DNA of 64,000 nucleotides from Antedon mediterranea (GCF_964355755.1 NC_092671.1:11173001-11237000), one strand, 5' to 3'; positions 32,477 to 43,959 are shown, numbered from the stretch's first letter. Made by a program: numbers and translations. Notes: generated by a model from the sequence alone, not told the origin.

Positions 32477-35240
32477 AACAGTACTCTCTTCTTCCACACC
32501 TAGCTTGTACACTATACTGCATTTGGCTTATGTACAGTACTACAGTACTCTCTTCTTCCACACCTAGCTTGTACTATATACTGCATTTGACTTCTGTACA
32601 GTACAACAGTACTCTCTTCTTCCACACCTAGCTAGTACACTATACTGCATTTGACTTCTGTACAGTACTACAGTACTCTTTTCTTCCACACCTAGCTAGT
32701 ACACTATACTGCATTTGACTTCTGTACAGTACTACAGTACTCTCTTCTTCCACACCTAGCTTGTACACTATACTGCATTTGGCTTATGTACAGTACTACA
32801 GTACTCTCTTCTTCCACACCTAGCTTGTACTAATACTGCATTTGACTTCTGTACAGTACTACAGTACTCTCTTCTTCCATACCTAGCTTGTACTATATAC
32901 TGCATTTGACTTCTGTACAGTACAACAGTACTCTCTTCTTCCACACCTAGCTTGTAGTGTACTATATACTGTATTTGACTTCTGTACAGTACAACAGTAC
33001 TCTCTTCTTCCACACCTAGCTTGTACTATATACTGCATTTGACTTCTGTACAGTACAACAGTACTCTCTTCTTCCACACCTAGCTTGTACTATATACTGC
33101 ATTTGACTTCTGTACAGTACAACAGTACTCTCTTCTTCCACACCTAGCTTGTACTAAGACTGCATTTGACTTATGTACAGTACAACAGTACTCTCTTCTT
33201 CCACACCTAGCTTGTACTAATACTGCATTTGACTTCTGTACAGTACAACAGTACTCTCTTCTGCCACACCTAGCTTATACTATATACTGCATTTGACTTC
33301 TGTACAGTACAACAGTACTCTCTTCTTCCACACCTAGCTTGTACTATATACTGCATTTGACTTATGTACAGTACAACAGTACTCTCTTCTTCCACACCTA
33401 GCTTGTAGTGTACTGTATTTGACTTCTGTACAGTACAACAGTACTCTCTTCTTCCACACCTAGCTTGTACTATATACTGCATTTGACTTATGTACAGTAC
33501 AACAGTACATCTTCTTCCACACCTAGCTTGTAGTGTACTATATACTGTATTTGACTTCTGTACAGTACAACAGTACTCTCTTCTTCCACACCTAGCTTGT
33601 ACTATATACTGCATTTGACTTCTGTACAGTACAACAGTACTCTCTTCTTCCACACCTAGCTTGTACTATATACTGCATTTGACTTATGTACAGTACAACA
33701 GTACTCTCTTCTGCCACACCTAGCTTGTACTATATACTGCATTTGACTTATGTACAGTACAACAGTACTCTCTTCTTCCACACCTAGCTTGTAGTGTACT
33801 ATATACTGCATTTGACTTATGTACAGTACAACAGTACTCTCTTCTTCCCCACCTAGCTTGTACTATATACTGCATTTGACTTCTGTACAGTACAACAGTA
33901 CTCTCTTCTTCCACACCTAGCTTGTACTATATACTGTATTTGACTTATGTACAGTACAACAGTACTCTCTTCTTCCCCACCTAGCTTGTACTATATACTG
34001 CATTTGACTTATGTACAGTACAACAGTACTCTCTTCTTCCACACCTAGCTTGTACTATACTGCATTTGACTTCTGTACAGTACTTCAGTACTCTCTTCTT
34101 CCACACCTAGCTTGTACTATATACTGCATTTGACTTATGTACAGTACTACAGTACTCTCTTCTTCCACACCTAGCTTGTACAATATACTGCATTTGACTT
34201 CTGTACAGTACAACAGTACTCTCTTCTTCCACACCTAGCTTGTACAATATACTGCATTTGACTTATGTACAGTACAACAGTACTCTCTTCTGCCACACCT
34301 AGCTTGTACTATATACTGCATTTGACTTATGTACAGTACAACAGTACTCTCTTCTTCCCCACCTAGCTTGTACTATATACTGCATTTGACTTATGTACAG
34401 TACAACAGTACTCTCTTCTGCCACACCTAGCTTATACTATATACTGCATTTGACTTATGTACAGTACAACAGTACTCTCTTCTTCCACACCTAGCTTGTA
34501 CTATATACTGCATTTGACTTATGTACAGTACAACAGTACTCTCTTCTTCCACACCTAGCTTGTAAAATATACTGCATTTGACTTCTGTACAGTACAACAG
34601 TACTCTCTTCTTCCACACCTAGCTTGTACAATATACTGCATTTGACTTATGTACAGTACAACAGTACTCTCTTCTGCCACACCTAGCTTGTACTATATAC
34701 TGCATTTGACTTCCGTACAGTACAACAGTACTCTCTTCTTCCACACCTAGCTTGTACTATATACTGCATTTGACTTCTGTACAGTACAACAGTACTCTCT
34801 TCTTCCACACCTAGCTTGTACTATATACTGCATTTGACTTATTTACAGTACTTCAGTACTCTCTTCTTCCACACCTAGCTTGTACTATATACTGCATTTG
34901 ACTTCTGTACAGTACAACAGTACTCTCTTCTTCCACACCTAGCTTGTACTATATACTGTATTTGACCATGGAGGTACCTCCATGATTTGACTTATGTACA
35001 GTACAACAGTACTCTCTTCTTCCACACCTAGCTTGTACAATATACTGCGTTTGACTTATCTACAGTACAACAGTACATCTTCTGCCACACCTAGCTTGTA
35101 CTATATACTGCATTTGACTTCTGTACAGTAAACAGTACTCTCTTCTTCCACACTTAGCTTGTACTATATACTGCATTTGACTTATGTACAGTACAACAGT
35201 ACTCTCTTCTTCCACACCTAGCTAGTACACTATACTGCGT
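32477..35240. repeat. 64-bp minisatellite, right part, about 43 units
   Basis: Continuation of the array at 29668. Units vary at fixed positions (CTTCTG/CTTATG, TACAACAG/TACTACAG, TTCTTCC/TTCTGCC, TATATA/TAGTGTACTATA). Reverse-strand open frames with repeated YCCTVQKSN- and MEEESTVVL-like peptides are artefacts of the repeat. One unit carries the palindromic insertion at 34967. Confidence 0.96.
34967..34984. mobile_element. Ultra-short palindromic insertion, member B (18 bp, 7-bp flanking repeat)
   Basis: CATGGAGGTACCTCCATG, a perfect palindrome, sits in one unit of the 64-bp minisatellite. It is flanked by ATTTGAC at 34960-34966 and 34985-34991. Neighbouring units read ATTTGACTTATG once, with no insert, so the 25 extra bases (18 plus 7) are an insertion with target duplication. 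Confidence 0.85.
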
Positions 35241-35657
35241 TTTTCATTTGTTTACAAATGATGCCATACAATTTACTCATTTTTTGCAGATGTTTACAAC
35301 TGTTAATTGGATGACTAACACGGTGGCGGCATAATGTAGGCTGCTTATGTTTGGTAAGACGAGTTTTGTACAGAGATGGATTGCAATTAATAAAGCAAAC
35401 TATACATGGCTTTAGCAGTCTTTTTTTGTTGTCTTTAGGAAGGACTATTGCTATATCATGTAGTGGTCACTACAGTACAAATCCTCACATTTAAAATAAA
35501 TGTGTTAAGCCAAAAAAATTGACCACTCCTTAATTATTATAATGTTGTTTGAAATGATGAGAATACAGTATGTTATACACAAGGCAGTATGGTAGACATC
35601 ATGTGCGAGTAATCTGGCTAATCAATAATCTTGAAACCAATAATCAATCACATCAAT
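35241..35657. other. Between minisatellite and inverted repeat
   Basis: AT-rich; no gene or repeat recognised. Confidence 0.4.
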
Positions 35658-35690
35658 CATGGATTAAAGAATAGAAGGATATGCATCGAC
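35658..35690 (+). repeat. 33-bp inverted repeat, left arm
   Basis: CATGGATTAAAGAATAGAAG followed by GATATGCATCGAC. Its exact inverse lies at 37011-37043. The arms bracket 1320 bases with gene-start character, including the candidate coronin first exon. Confidence 0.9.
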
Positions 35691-35894
35691 GTGGGATCAA
35701 GGGTTCCTTGACTCTCGCCGACAGACCGCGGACCGCCCACAATGTTATCAGTTTAATTAACCGCATGGTAACAACGAAACGGTCGCGTGCCTAATATATT
35801 GTTTACTGCACAAGTGCAACGACATATAACCTTGTTGGCTACACTTCTTTCGCGCGTTCTTTGGTGGTGGCATGATGTTTTAGCGCTAGCAACA

Positions 35895-35969
35895 ATGGCG
35901 ACGAACAATTTATACGACGACGAATTTAGTTATAACCCCCGTTATAACCTTTCTGATGAGGAATTGTAG
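35895..35969 (+). CDS. Short ORF with strong start context, possible first exon of an unknown gene
   Basis: AACAATGGCG is a near-ideal animal start context. It opens 24 codons, MATNNLYDDEFSYNPRYN then LSDEEL, then TAG. The peptide is acidic and aromatic and looks less random than the neighbouring DNA. It could be a micro-peptide, a uORF, or a first exon spliced at a GT near the stop (GAATT/GTAGAT, a weak donor). I do not recognise it. It is antisense to coronin intron 1. Confidence 0.25.
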   Translation: MATNNLYDDEFSYNPRYNLSDEEL

Positions 35970-36259
35970 ATGCTATTATTGTAATTAGTATAGGTTTCTG
36001 CCGCGATTGATCTATGCTAATGTTTTTATGACATTAAAGTAGCATTTTATGACCTGTAGTAGCCCTACATCTGAGACAATAACTATTTTTGCTGTCTCAG
36101 CCTACATGTAAAATTACAAAATCAGCAAGGATACTTGGCCTAGGCCTTCTAGGCTTACAAGTAAACCATATGATTTGCCGACATTGATACTGCCTAGGTA
36201 GGCCTAGGCTAATCTTAAGTGTAGTAGATACAACGTGTAATCATGATCTATATACTCAC

Positions 36260-36345
36260 CGTTGTCTTACTTCTTCTGTGAATAATAATAGGTACTTCGT
36301 CTGTTCGTGATTAAGTTTGCCCTGCGTGTACTTTTCAAAACGACC
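36260..36345 (-). other. CORO2: Probable non-coding first exon of the coronin gene
   Basis: The first coding exon opens only four bases after a splice acceptor, so an upstream 5'UTR exon must exist. On the minus strand the best donor I see is at 36260/36259 (ACG, then GTGAGTATA). It lies below a locally GC-richer stretch with gene-start character. The 5' end is a guess, placed about 30 bases below a TATGTATAG element near 36372. If right, intron 1 is about 8.1 kb and holds the 64-bp minisatellite and the DNA transposon. Other first exons are possible. Confidence 0.35.
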
Positions 36346-36480
36346 GCTAGGTAACGAATCGCAACTATACATAGCCAGCCAATCCCGGATCAGGGATTGC
36401 TGTTTTCATTCAATTAGACCCGGTGATTGGATGTGATGTGGATGACATAACCACTAGCCAATCACCAGGCACTACAATTT
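36346..36480 (-). promoter_or_regulatory. Candidate coronin promoter
   Basis: Immediately upstream (higher coordinates) of the candidate first exon. It contains several ATTGG/CCAAT words on both strands (CCAATC near 36390, GATTGG near 36426, CCAATC near 36458) and a weak TATA-like TATGTATAG near 36372. Composition is less AT-rich than the surroundings. This is position and motif inference only. Confidence 0.3.
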
Positions 36481-37010
36481 AAATATAATCACATCGATAA
36501 TTAAGGAGATTTATGAAGAAACCACTGCTTAGCCATAATATTAAAAACACGATTGTTGTATGGGTGAACACCGGCCACGCTAACAACATACATGGTCAAA
36601 TGCATAATTTAATATTCTATAGATTAACACAATTTTTAATGACAGAAGATGACCGGCAAATAATAATAATTCAAATATAAAAATTGCATATTTTATTAAT
36701 ATTACCAACTACTTAAAATTACCAGTCGTAAGAAAGTGAACTTTTCGTAGTCCGATTGTGATGAAACTAAAACAGAATTATTCAGCAATATATTTTTGTT
36801 GTCAATTACTCATCGACGCAGACATGTCAATAGAACATTCAGACTACGCATACGATTTCTACATGGTTACGTTTTGGTCTAAAAACAGTTGATTCGCAGC
36901 GTTTTACAGAGGGCCGCGGTTAGAGACACGGAGTTCAATGAGTGTGTTTGTTTGATTGGCAGCAGTGCTTTAGTATAGGCAAGCGCGTTGTAAAATCGTT
37001 TGATGTCACT

Positions 37011-37043
37011 GTCGATGCATATCCTTCTATTCTTTAATCCATG
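37011..37043 (-). repeat. 33-bp inverted repeat, right arm
   Basis: GTCGATGCATATCCTTCTAT followed by TCTTTAATCCATG, the exact inverse of 35658-35690. Weaker inverted similarity (ATCAATCA) continues outward for about 10-12 bases. Confidence 0.9.
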
Positions 37044-39403
37044 CATCAATCAATACTTTGAAATTGTTTGAACAGTGCAATAATTATCTGGAGGATTTTA
37101 ATTCTCTTGGCAATGATACAATTAAGATTTGGAATAGAAAACACAGTTCATTGTTTCAAAAAATGAATACAAATTTATCAAAATGACTTAGAAGTGAAAT
37201 TAGCCAAATTGATCTAATGAATATTCATGATTTCATAACTGGTGATTTATCCAGCGGCAAGATGATCATTAAGTGGATTATGGGTAAATTACCTGTTGTT
37301 CACTGACTTAGGTGAACTGTATTTTGTAAGGTAAACCATGTTTTAAAAAGTTAAATTTCTGCATGTCTAGGGTAATACTGTATATGTTTTAACATTAAGC
37401 CCGACCTCTATTCAAGCACAATTCAATCAAGGGACCAGTGTTGGATTCCAAAGGTGTCCCTTTAATAGTATAAGTTGAAAGGAATGGTCATTTTGGGCTT
37501 TTTTAGTCATTTGCATCAATAAGCATCATTTTTTTAAATGTTTATTTACTGCAGCCATAGCGTCAATATTCAAGATACATACATACTGTATAGTGTATAG
37601 ATATACTCTTACAGACTGTGACAATAGAATATGCAGCTTCAACAATAACATTCATTTTTAAATCGCTGTCTGCAGCATCAATAGAATCTGATCTGCGTTG
37701 TCACTGATGTATCATTATTACAATAATAATCATTATATGCTTTCCATAATTTCCGTTTAGTAAAGGAGAATATGAATGCATAATGTGCATTGAAATAATA
37801 GGATTGAGTGCACGTGAGAAAAGAAACATACTTAATAATAAATCACATTTTTCAAATAGAGCAATAACATGTTGTTGTAATATTAGGAAATGTCTATATA
37901 CTACATTGTTATATTTATATTTTTGTGAATGGAATAATTTTTGCCTTTGGCTACTTTTTGTATTTTGTGTATACCCAAATATTAAAATAACATTGTATGT
38001 TGTGTTGTGTCAACATGAACATTCCATTTATTCCAATATTTGTTATCAAATCTTTACTAAAATAGTATAATTATCAAGCACCATTTTTCTTTTTTTATTT
38101 AAATTAACTACAGAAATACCAGTATCTATCAGATGTGATTCATTTGTTATTGCATATCAAGACAGATACTATTTATACTGAATTTAAAATGGTCAGAATG
38201 TCCGGCTGTAAAATAGTTAACTGTAAACTGCAAAAAACAACATGTGATAATACAGCAGTACACCCATAGCTTTAATAGGATATGAATATTTCTACTCAGC
38301 ATCAACTACAAACTTTATAAATCATTCATCCTCAAAGTCATATCCTGCCATACCCTCTTAGGCCTAGTAATTTACAGTCTGTAGTTTTGAAAAAATTAAT
38401 ATTGTATACTGTAGATCACAATTTAATTTGACAGAATCCCAGTTCTACAAACATGACCAATATGAGTCTATTGGTAACAGTTAACTAAATTTATAATTTC
38501 TCCCATTGTTTAGTTACATACACTTGAATGTTTGTAGAATGAATACACCTGAAATTGAATGTGAACGTGAAAATGAGCAAATTGATAGTATAGCATCAAC
38601 AAAACAAACCCTCATCATCACAAAAGACAAATTTCTTTGTTTACTCTCAAAGTAGTATACTTTAAATCATATACTGTTGCCCACACACAAACTGTCATTA
38701 CAATGATAGGGAGCTTTAGTAATTATTATAATTTTTAACTATTTTTTTTGTATACACGGTTTAGAAAAGTGAGTAAGGTGTTAAATTCAACAACACCCTA
38801 CACACTTTAATGGATTTCTTTCAGAATAATATGCATGAATGAATATGTAATCATAATTATACTTTGAATTGGTTTACACATGATGAATACCATTGAACAA
38901 ACAGTGCATTCAAAAGAAACAAATTTGGGAGATGTACCTTGTTTATACCCTTACAAAACCAACTGATAGTATACATTACAATAACTCTTTGAAATGAATT
39001 GTACAGTATTACGGCAAGAACATACACTGTTACAAACTAAATTATCAAATCAATAACTTTAAAATATATACCGTATATGATCAATGTGTTTTGGGAGTTT
39101 TTTGTTACCTCACTGTCCAGTTGGTATCTTTCGTTTATCCCCCCTCCACCCAACAACATTTTTGTTAAGTGAAAGAGATAATTTAGAGGGTTAAATTCAA
39201 TTTATTTAGGGCTTAGTTATGTTGGTACCTCTAGAACTACAAACAGTATACACAGGTAATGAGGGTATTGGACATTGCTTCAGGTATGGATGATGCAGGG
39301 GGTTTTGGTTTGAGCTTGGGAATGATGTAATATAATTACTTTTTGATACCTGTATATATTTTATACCTTTGTGCTTTGTCAACTAAATACTGTATATTAA
39401 GGT
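37044..39403. other. Upstream intergenic DNA, no gene seen
   Basis: AT-rich. One TAGGGGACA-type fragment (CCGACCTCTATTCAAGC, GGGACCAGTG, GGTGTCCCTTTAATAG) near 37398-37470 belongs to the TAGAATCCC family. Short open frames, such as at 37783-38070, lack any recognisable domain. Confidence 0.5.
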
Positions 39404-39721
39404 AGGGCGCAATTTTTTTGTTCGTACATAAGTTGGGGACCGAACTACTTCCTAAATATAACTAAACCTACTGTAACCCTCTAAATAATCTCCCTTCCTA
39501 TAAAGTAATAAAGAAGTTGCTCATGGGATTCGAACCCCATACATCGACATGTAAAGTCCGTAGTGTAATCCATTCATTCGACTAAACAGACGGCTCAACA
39601 GAAATTGCGTGCATTTATAGTGAATTGTTCTTACATCACACCTTATGGATATGAATATTCATGTTTATTTTGTTTTGTTTCATGAGGGGTTCCCAACTTA
39701 TGTACGAAAAGAAAAATCGCA
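39404..39721. mobile_element. Non-autonomous element with ~35-bp TIRs and an internal tRNA-like segment
   Basis: Left GGGCGCAATTTTTTTGTTCG then TACATAAGTTGGGGACC; right GGTTCCCAACTTATGTACG then AAAAGAAAAATCGC. About 318 bp. Inside, the minus strand has GGGGTTCGAATCCCATGAG, a perfect B-box-like motif, preceded by a tRNA-like stretch (39525-39600). A second copy of the right half lies at 51676-51792. Confidence 0.75.
39520..39602 (-). other. tRNA-like segment (SINE head or tRNA pseudogene)
   Basis: Minus strand TTTAGTCGAATGAATGG, a central GGACTTTACATG, then GGGGTTCGAATCCC. The T-arm half is convincing; I could not form a proper acceptor stem. It is therefore called tRNA-like, not a working tRNA gene. 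Confidence 0.45.
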
Positions 39722-41454
39722 GGCAGAGCTATGGCAACAATACAGAAAATGAATTTAAACCAACAAATCCGTAGAGTTATTTATAAATTCAAAATTGTGA
39801 CTAAACATAACAGTGTGACTGCAACCTCTCAATCAAAAGGTAAAGAGAACGTTAAGAAAACAGTTTGACAAAAGATTTTTTAACAATACACGGAAAATCC
39901 TCTGGAGAGAGTTTTTTTTAAATAAATAATTTTATACAAAAACATGTAGAGAATGCCTTTTGAAATCCTGTACTATAATAGTAGAAATAATTATTTTTAG
40001 AAAGAAGATAGAGTAACTGTGCTGTCATTAAAACCACACCTGAAACAAATTTAGTAGGCATAAATACATTTTTCACATTCAATTTGTGAGCACAATTTTA
40101 AAGCTAAGGTAATTCGATAATTTTTCAGGAATGCCGCTAGATAGCCTTTTGACCATAACATTTTTATTCATCCAAACAAAAATATTTATCACAACAAAAA
40201 TAAACCAATTTCCAACTGACATGGTAAACCATTTGGGTCGCGTAAATAAGCGCAAATACAAACTGCACATAAACATAAACTAATTAAATAAATTAATAAT
40301 TCTAATGTGGAACTGTAGTGTCTTGGTGTGATATACAACATTCCTCCTAAACGCATGATGTTAAATCTGCCTCCTGGCCACCATGCATGGAGCATGTGTG
40401 GCGTACTATGTGTTATGTGTGTCCAACTGGTTTTTGGTGTTCCATAGCATATAGACATTGTTTGTGGCCGACGATGTGGTATGGTGGCATGTGGCCGACC
40501 TGACCACACTCCAACGGCCTACAATTACGTTATCCTACTGACTGAGTACTTACTGTCTTGTCCTTGCAGATGAGATGTGAAAGTGATGTTGAAACCTAGC
40601 CAAGCCTACTATTACTAACTCTAGGTTACAGGTAGGCTAACTATAATAAGCCGGGCCTAGCTAGCTAGCTAGGGCCTAGCTAGGCCTATATACACATATG
40701 GTTTCGGTTGCCATTAAAATGAATCAAAAACTACGAAAAAGAAAATAACTTACCATACGTCTAAAAATAAATAATCAGGGATCAATTGTATATATCGATA
40801 ATGGTATATACAAACTATATCTAATAACATGGAAAGTAAATTGATATACAATAAATCGAACCTTCTCAGTCAGTCCGTGTTTTTTGCATCCAAATCAAAC
40901 TTTTCATGCTTGAATAGTTCAACCTCTCACCTCGTTATCCAGGGACTGCTAGAAATGAGGGCGCTACTAATTTTAAAGTCGAAATGAGAGGGTCAATAAC
41001 TTTGCGTTCACAATCAACATAAAAAAATATGACATGAATTATAGTCGTATTAAAGTGAATAACTGATATCAATTGTAGTTAATCTATCAACCGATGGATA
41101 CCACTGATATTAGAAAATATATTAACAAATAAATCCGTTGTCAAATGCAACACTTTGTATGCCTGTCTGTCAATCTGTTGTTTCGACACGAAAAGTCTCT
41201 CAATGTCATGACCACATCATTACTGACTCTCACAACCGAGCAAATATATATATATAAAAAAATATATTAAAAAAAACGGGGGGAAAAACTCCAAAAACAA
41301 ACAAACGGGAAAACAAACCTAAATAACAAAAATTATCCAAAAAATTCCGATCAATTATTCCCTCCACTCATTTCCATGTCCATTGCTTACGGACCAATAA
41401 ATAAATTGAATGGAATTGAATGGTCTACAGTAATTTTAATTTATTTTTATTTAT
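39722..41454. other. Intergenic DNA, no gene seen
   Basis: Contains a short (GCTA)n-like tract, TAGCTAGCTAGCTAGGGCC, near 40657. A G/T-rich patch at 40360-40520 has no recognised coding signal. Confidence 0.5.
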
Positions 41455-41632
41455 TTCATACTCATCCAACAGCGAGCACAAACTCGCCTATTACAGGATC
41501 ATGCTTATGAGTCTTATTTAAGGATTAGGGAGTGAAGTTGGAAAAGAGTTACAACCCTGGCACTAGGATTGAACCCTGGACCTTGGGATTGGAAGGCAAG
41601 CACGTTAACCACCAAGCTACAGCTCCACTACT
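41455..41632 (-). mobile_element. tRNA-derived SINE, family B, copy 2
   Basis: Minus strand: GTAGCTTGGTGGTTAACGTG (A box) and GGTTCAATCCTAG (B box). The body shared with 22150-22305 includes GAGTTACAACCCTGGCACTA and ATCATGCTTAT...TCTTATTTAAGG. Polymerase III promoter order is kept. Confidence 0.75.
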
Positions 41633-42536
41633 ACTAATGGAAACATTGTTAAAAATAATAATGCTATGTTCAACCAAATAATGTTCATACATTGGCAATG
41701 AATCTCAAAACTGCTAGTTGTAATTAGGAATAATTTGTACAGTACTTTACCATTCAGACTAGCAGTGACGTCATAATGTCTAAAATTGGCCACGGTATAA
41801 TACTTCATGTTTTGTCTCATTAACACTTGTTATTTTCTTCATTATTTCATTTAATTTCATCGTACTAATAAACAATGCTTGATAGGTAATCTGAATGATT
41901 GTCATACAATATACAGGATCATTGGCGTCATCAACCTCATAATTCTATCATCGTTAGGACAGTGATTAATTTACTATTGGTAATCCTTGGCCACAGTGCC
42001 TGAAGACATAAAATAAAATAAAATAATAAAATAAACGTATACGTCATCAAACGTCATTCCCTTTATCTACTTAAAGACGATAATGGCACAAACTTTTCTA
42101 GCTTAAAGATTTAACAAAATGCAATTACTTAGCGCATAAACGAATTATACAATTATCATTATTATCAATTTACTAAAAAATAGAGTTGTTAATAGGCCTA
42201 TAAAATAATGAAGGCTTACCGTACTATTTATAGGACAATATGGATTTATATTTTATATAAATTGCAACAGCATAAACGAATTATATTTGACTTATGCATT
42301 TATCAGGACATGCACCATACTCAATTATAGTTCTTTATCAATAATTTACATTGAGAACTTGGTCGGCGATAACAATAGGCCTACTGAAAAAAAACGAAAT
42401 GGGTGACAGTGCGCCCCTCTGTATGCACCAGGATTCAAATAATAATTATCTTTGCGGGAATAGCATTTATCACGCATCATGTATTTTAAAGATAAAAATG
42501 AAACGAAAAACATTTATTATGATGTACTACATACAG
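41633..42536. other. Intergenic DNA, no gene seen
   Basis: AT-rich, with a short TAAAATAAAATAAAATAA run near 42009. Confidence 0.5.
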
Positions 42537-42812
42537 TAGAATCCCTATAAAGCGTGGTTTCCACTAGCGACGCAAGGACGTAACGCAAGTGAATTGACCA
42601 ATCGCAAGCGATGGCTTATTCGCTTGTTGTGATTGCTAACTTCTATAACTTCGCTTGTCATTGGTTAAAACGCTTGCGTTGCGTTTACGTCCTTGCGTTA
42701 CGTTCTAATGGGAACCAAGCTTAAGAGAGACACTTGGATGTTCCCGTATACGCGGGGAGCGCCGGTATGGTGTCCCCTAAATAGGGAATTTCCGATGGAA
42801 GGGATTCTGCTT
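42537..42812. repeat. TAGAATCCC-family element with a nested MITE
   Basis: Left CAGTAGAATCCCTATA, right GGTGTCCCCTAAATAGGG ... AAGGGATTCTGCT. The ends are inverted copies (TAGAATCCCT / AGGGATTCT). A different MITE (42552-42720) interrupts it. Confidence 0.75.
42552..42720. mobile_element. MITE with GCTTGGTTYCCA terminal inverted repeats, copy 1
   Basis: Left GCGTGGTTTCCACTAGCGAC then GCAAGGACGTAACGCAAG; right the inverse, CTTGCGTTACGTTCTAATGG then GAACCAAGC. The body is built of paired GACCAATCGCAAGCG / CGCTTGTCATTGG motifs. 169 bp, foldback, non-coding. Related: 61032-61157. Confidence 0.88.
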
Positions 42813-43344
42813 TCATTTTCTTTTCAAATTTTCATCCTTTTTCATATTTAGGTTATGGTGTTTTATTAATTTTGTAATATCACGAACTTGTGTAAAAACG
42901 ATAAATGTTGATTGAACGAGTGAATACAAAAATAAATAGGTCTATTTTATAATAATCATTCTTATATATACGTATAATTATAGTTATAAGGCATACATTG
43001 CCAACCTACACGTGCAGACACGTACTATGTGCGTAGAATCAATTTAATTTCAACGATTTAATGGCCCACTTGATATAATACTTTCAGTGTAGGCCTAATT
43101 AAGTTCTTGATATTGTAACGAAAATCTGTTTCATATTGATGGATGATAGAAGAGTCTCGACAATTCTAGTGATTACAATACGCTGCTTCAATCAATTTCC
43201 CATTTCGTCGCACACAGATTTGATGATTGAATTTCAAGTTTTCTATCATAATGACAAATGTTAGATATTAGTTTTCACACTATACGTATAACGTATTGGT
43301 TATTTTTGCTTAGATTTTAGATCTTTTAGTTAGGTACCTATATA
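42813..43344. other. Intergenic DNA, no gene seen
   Basis: AT-rich; nothing recognised. Confidence 0.4.
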
Positions 43345-43530
43345 AGTACAGTTAGAACCCTTCCTTCGGGACACCTTCTAAGCAGAGGACATCACTATCA
43401 AGAGGACATGTGGTCAAGTCTATTCTGAGGGACAACGCTGTTTAAAGGGGACACTTTATTTGCACCTTAATAGAGACATCTTTTGGCCCCTTAATAGAGA
43501 CATCTTTTGGCCCCTTAATAGTGGTTCTAT
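43345..43530. repeat. TAGAATCCC-family repeat with short internal duplication
   Basis: AGTTAGAACCCTTCCTTCGG, GGACACCTTCTAAGCAGAGG, AAGGGGACACTTTATTTGC. AATAGAGACATCTTTTGGCC followed by CCTT is present twice, and the right end is AATAGTGGTTCTATAATG. The direct doubling shows the same tendency to tandem growth as the intron 2 arrays. Confidence 0.65.
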
Positions 43531-43941
43531 AATGTACCACCACACTGAGTATCACTACCGATTCGTTCGTCTTCCAACTTTCAGATTTATATTGGTATAG
43601 TTACCAAACTTAGATTTATTTATTTATTTAACATCTTTATACATTATTACACAATCAGGTAACAAAGAAAACCTGTTTTGCATTGTGGTCCAACAAAAAT
43701 AGAAAAAGAAATGTTTAGTTTTGTGAGAAAAAAAAATGAGATCGATATCTAGCTTTGAATGAAGCAATTGTTGGGGAATATTTAATTACAGCATCTGATT
43801 ATAGAACGGTACGTTATACTCGGATCTTGTTGATTCACATTTTAAAATTTTCACAGAAGCTTTTCTGTTTTAAAATATAAACTATGAAGGTGTGCATGAA
43901 TGGATAAGATGACGACGATCAATGTTTATCAAAGATCTTAC

Positions 43942-43959
43942 CATGGAGTATACTCCATG
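43942..43959. mobile_element. Ultra-short palindromic insertion, member C (18 bp, 7-bp flanking repeat)
   Basis: CATGGAGTATACTCCATG, a perfect palindrome. Flanked by ATCTTAC at 43935-43941 and 43960-43966. The surrounding DNA is unrelated to that around members A and B. Confidence 0.75.

Noticed and set aside
32768-34618. Repetitive reverse-strand frames (MEEESTVVL-type peptides)
   Set aside because: Artefacts of the 64-bp minisatellite; frames break with every indel variant.
29668-35240. CRISPR array
   Set aside because: Repeats are contiguous with no unique spacers, and the genome is eukaryotic; it is a minisatellite.
37783-38070. 95-codon Cys/Phe-rich frame
   Set aside because: AT-driven composition, no recognised domain, poor start context.
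39520-39602. Functional tRNA gene
   Set aside because: The T-arm/B-box half is good, but no acceptor stem or clear anticodon arm forms; kept only as tRNA-like.
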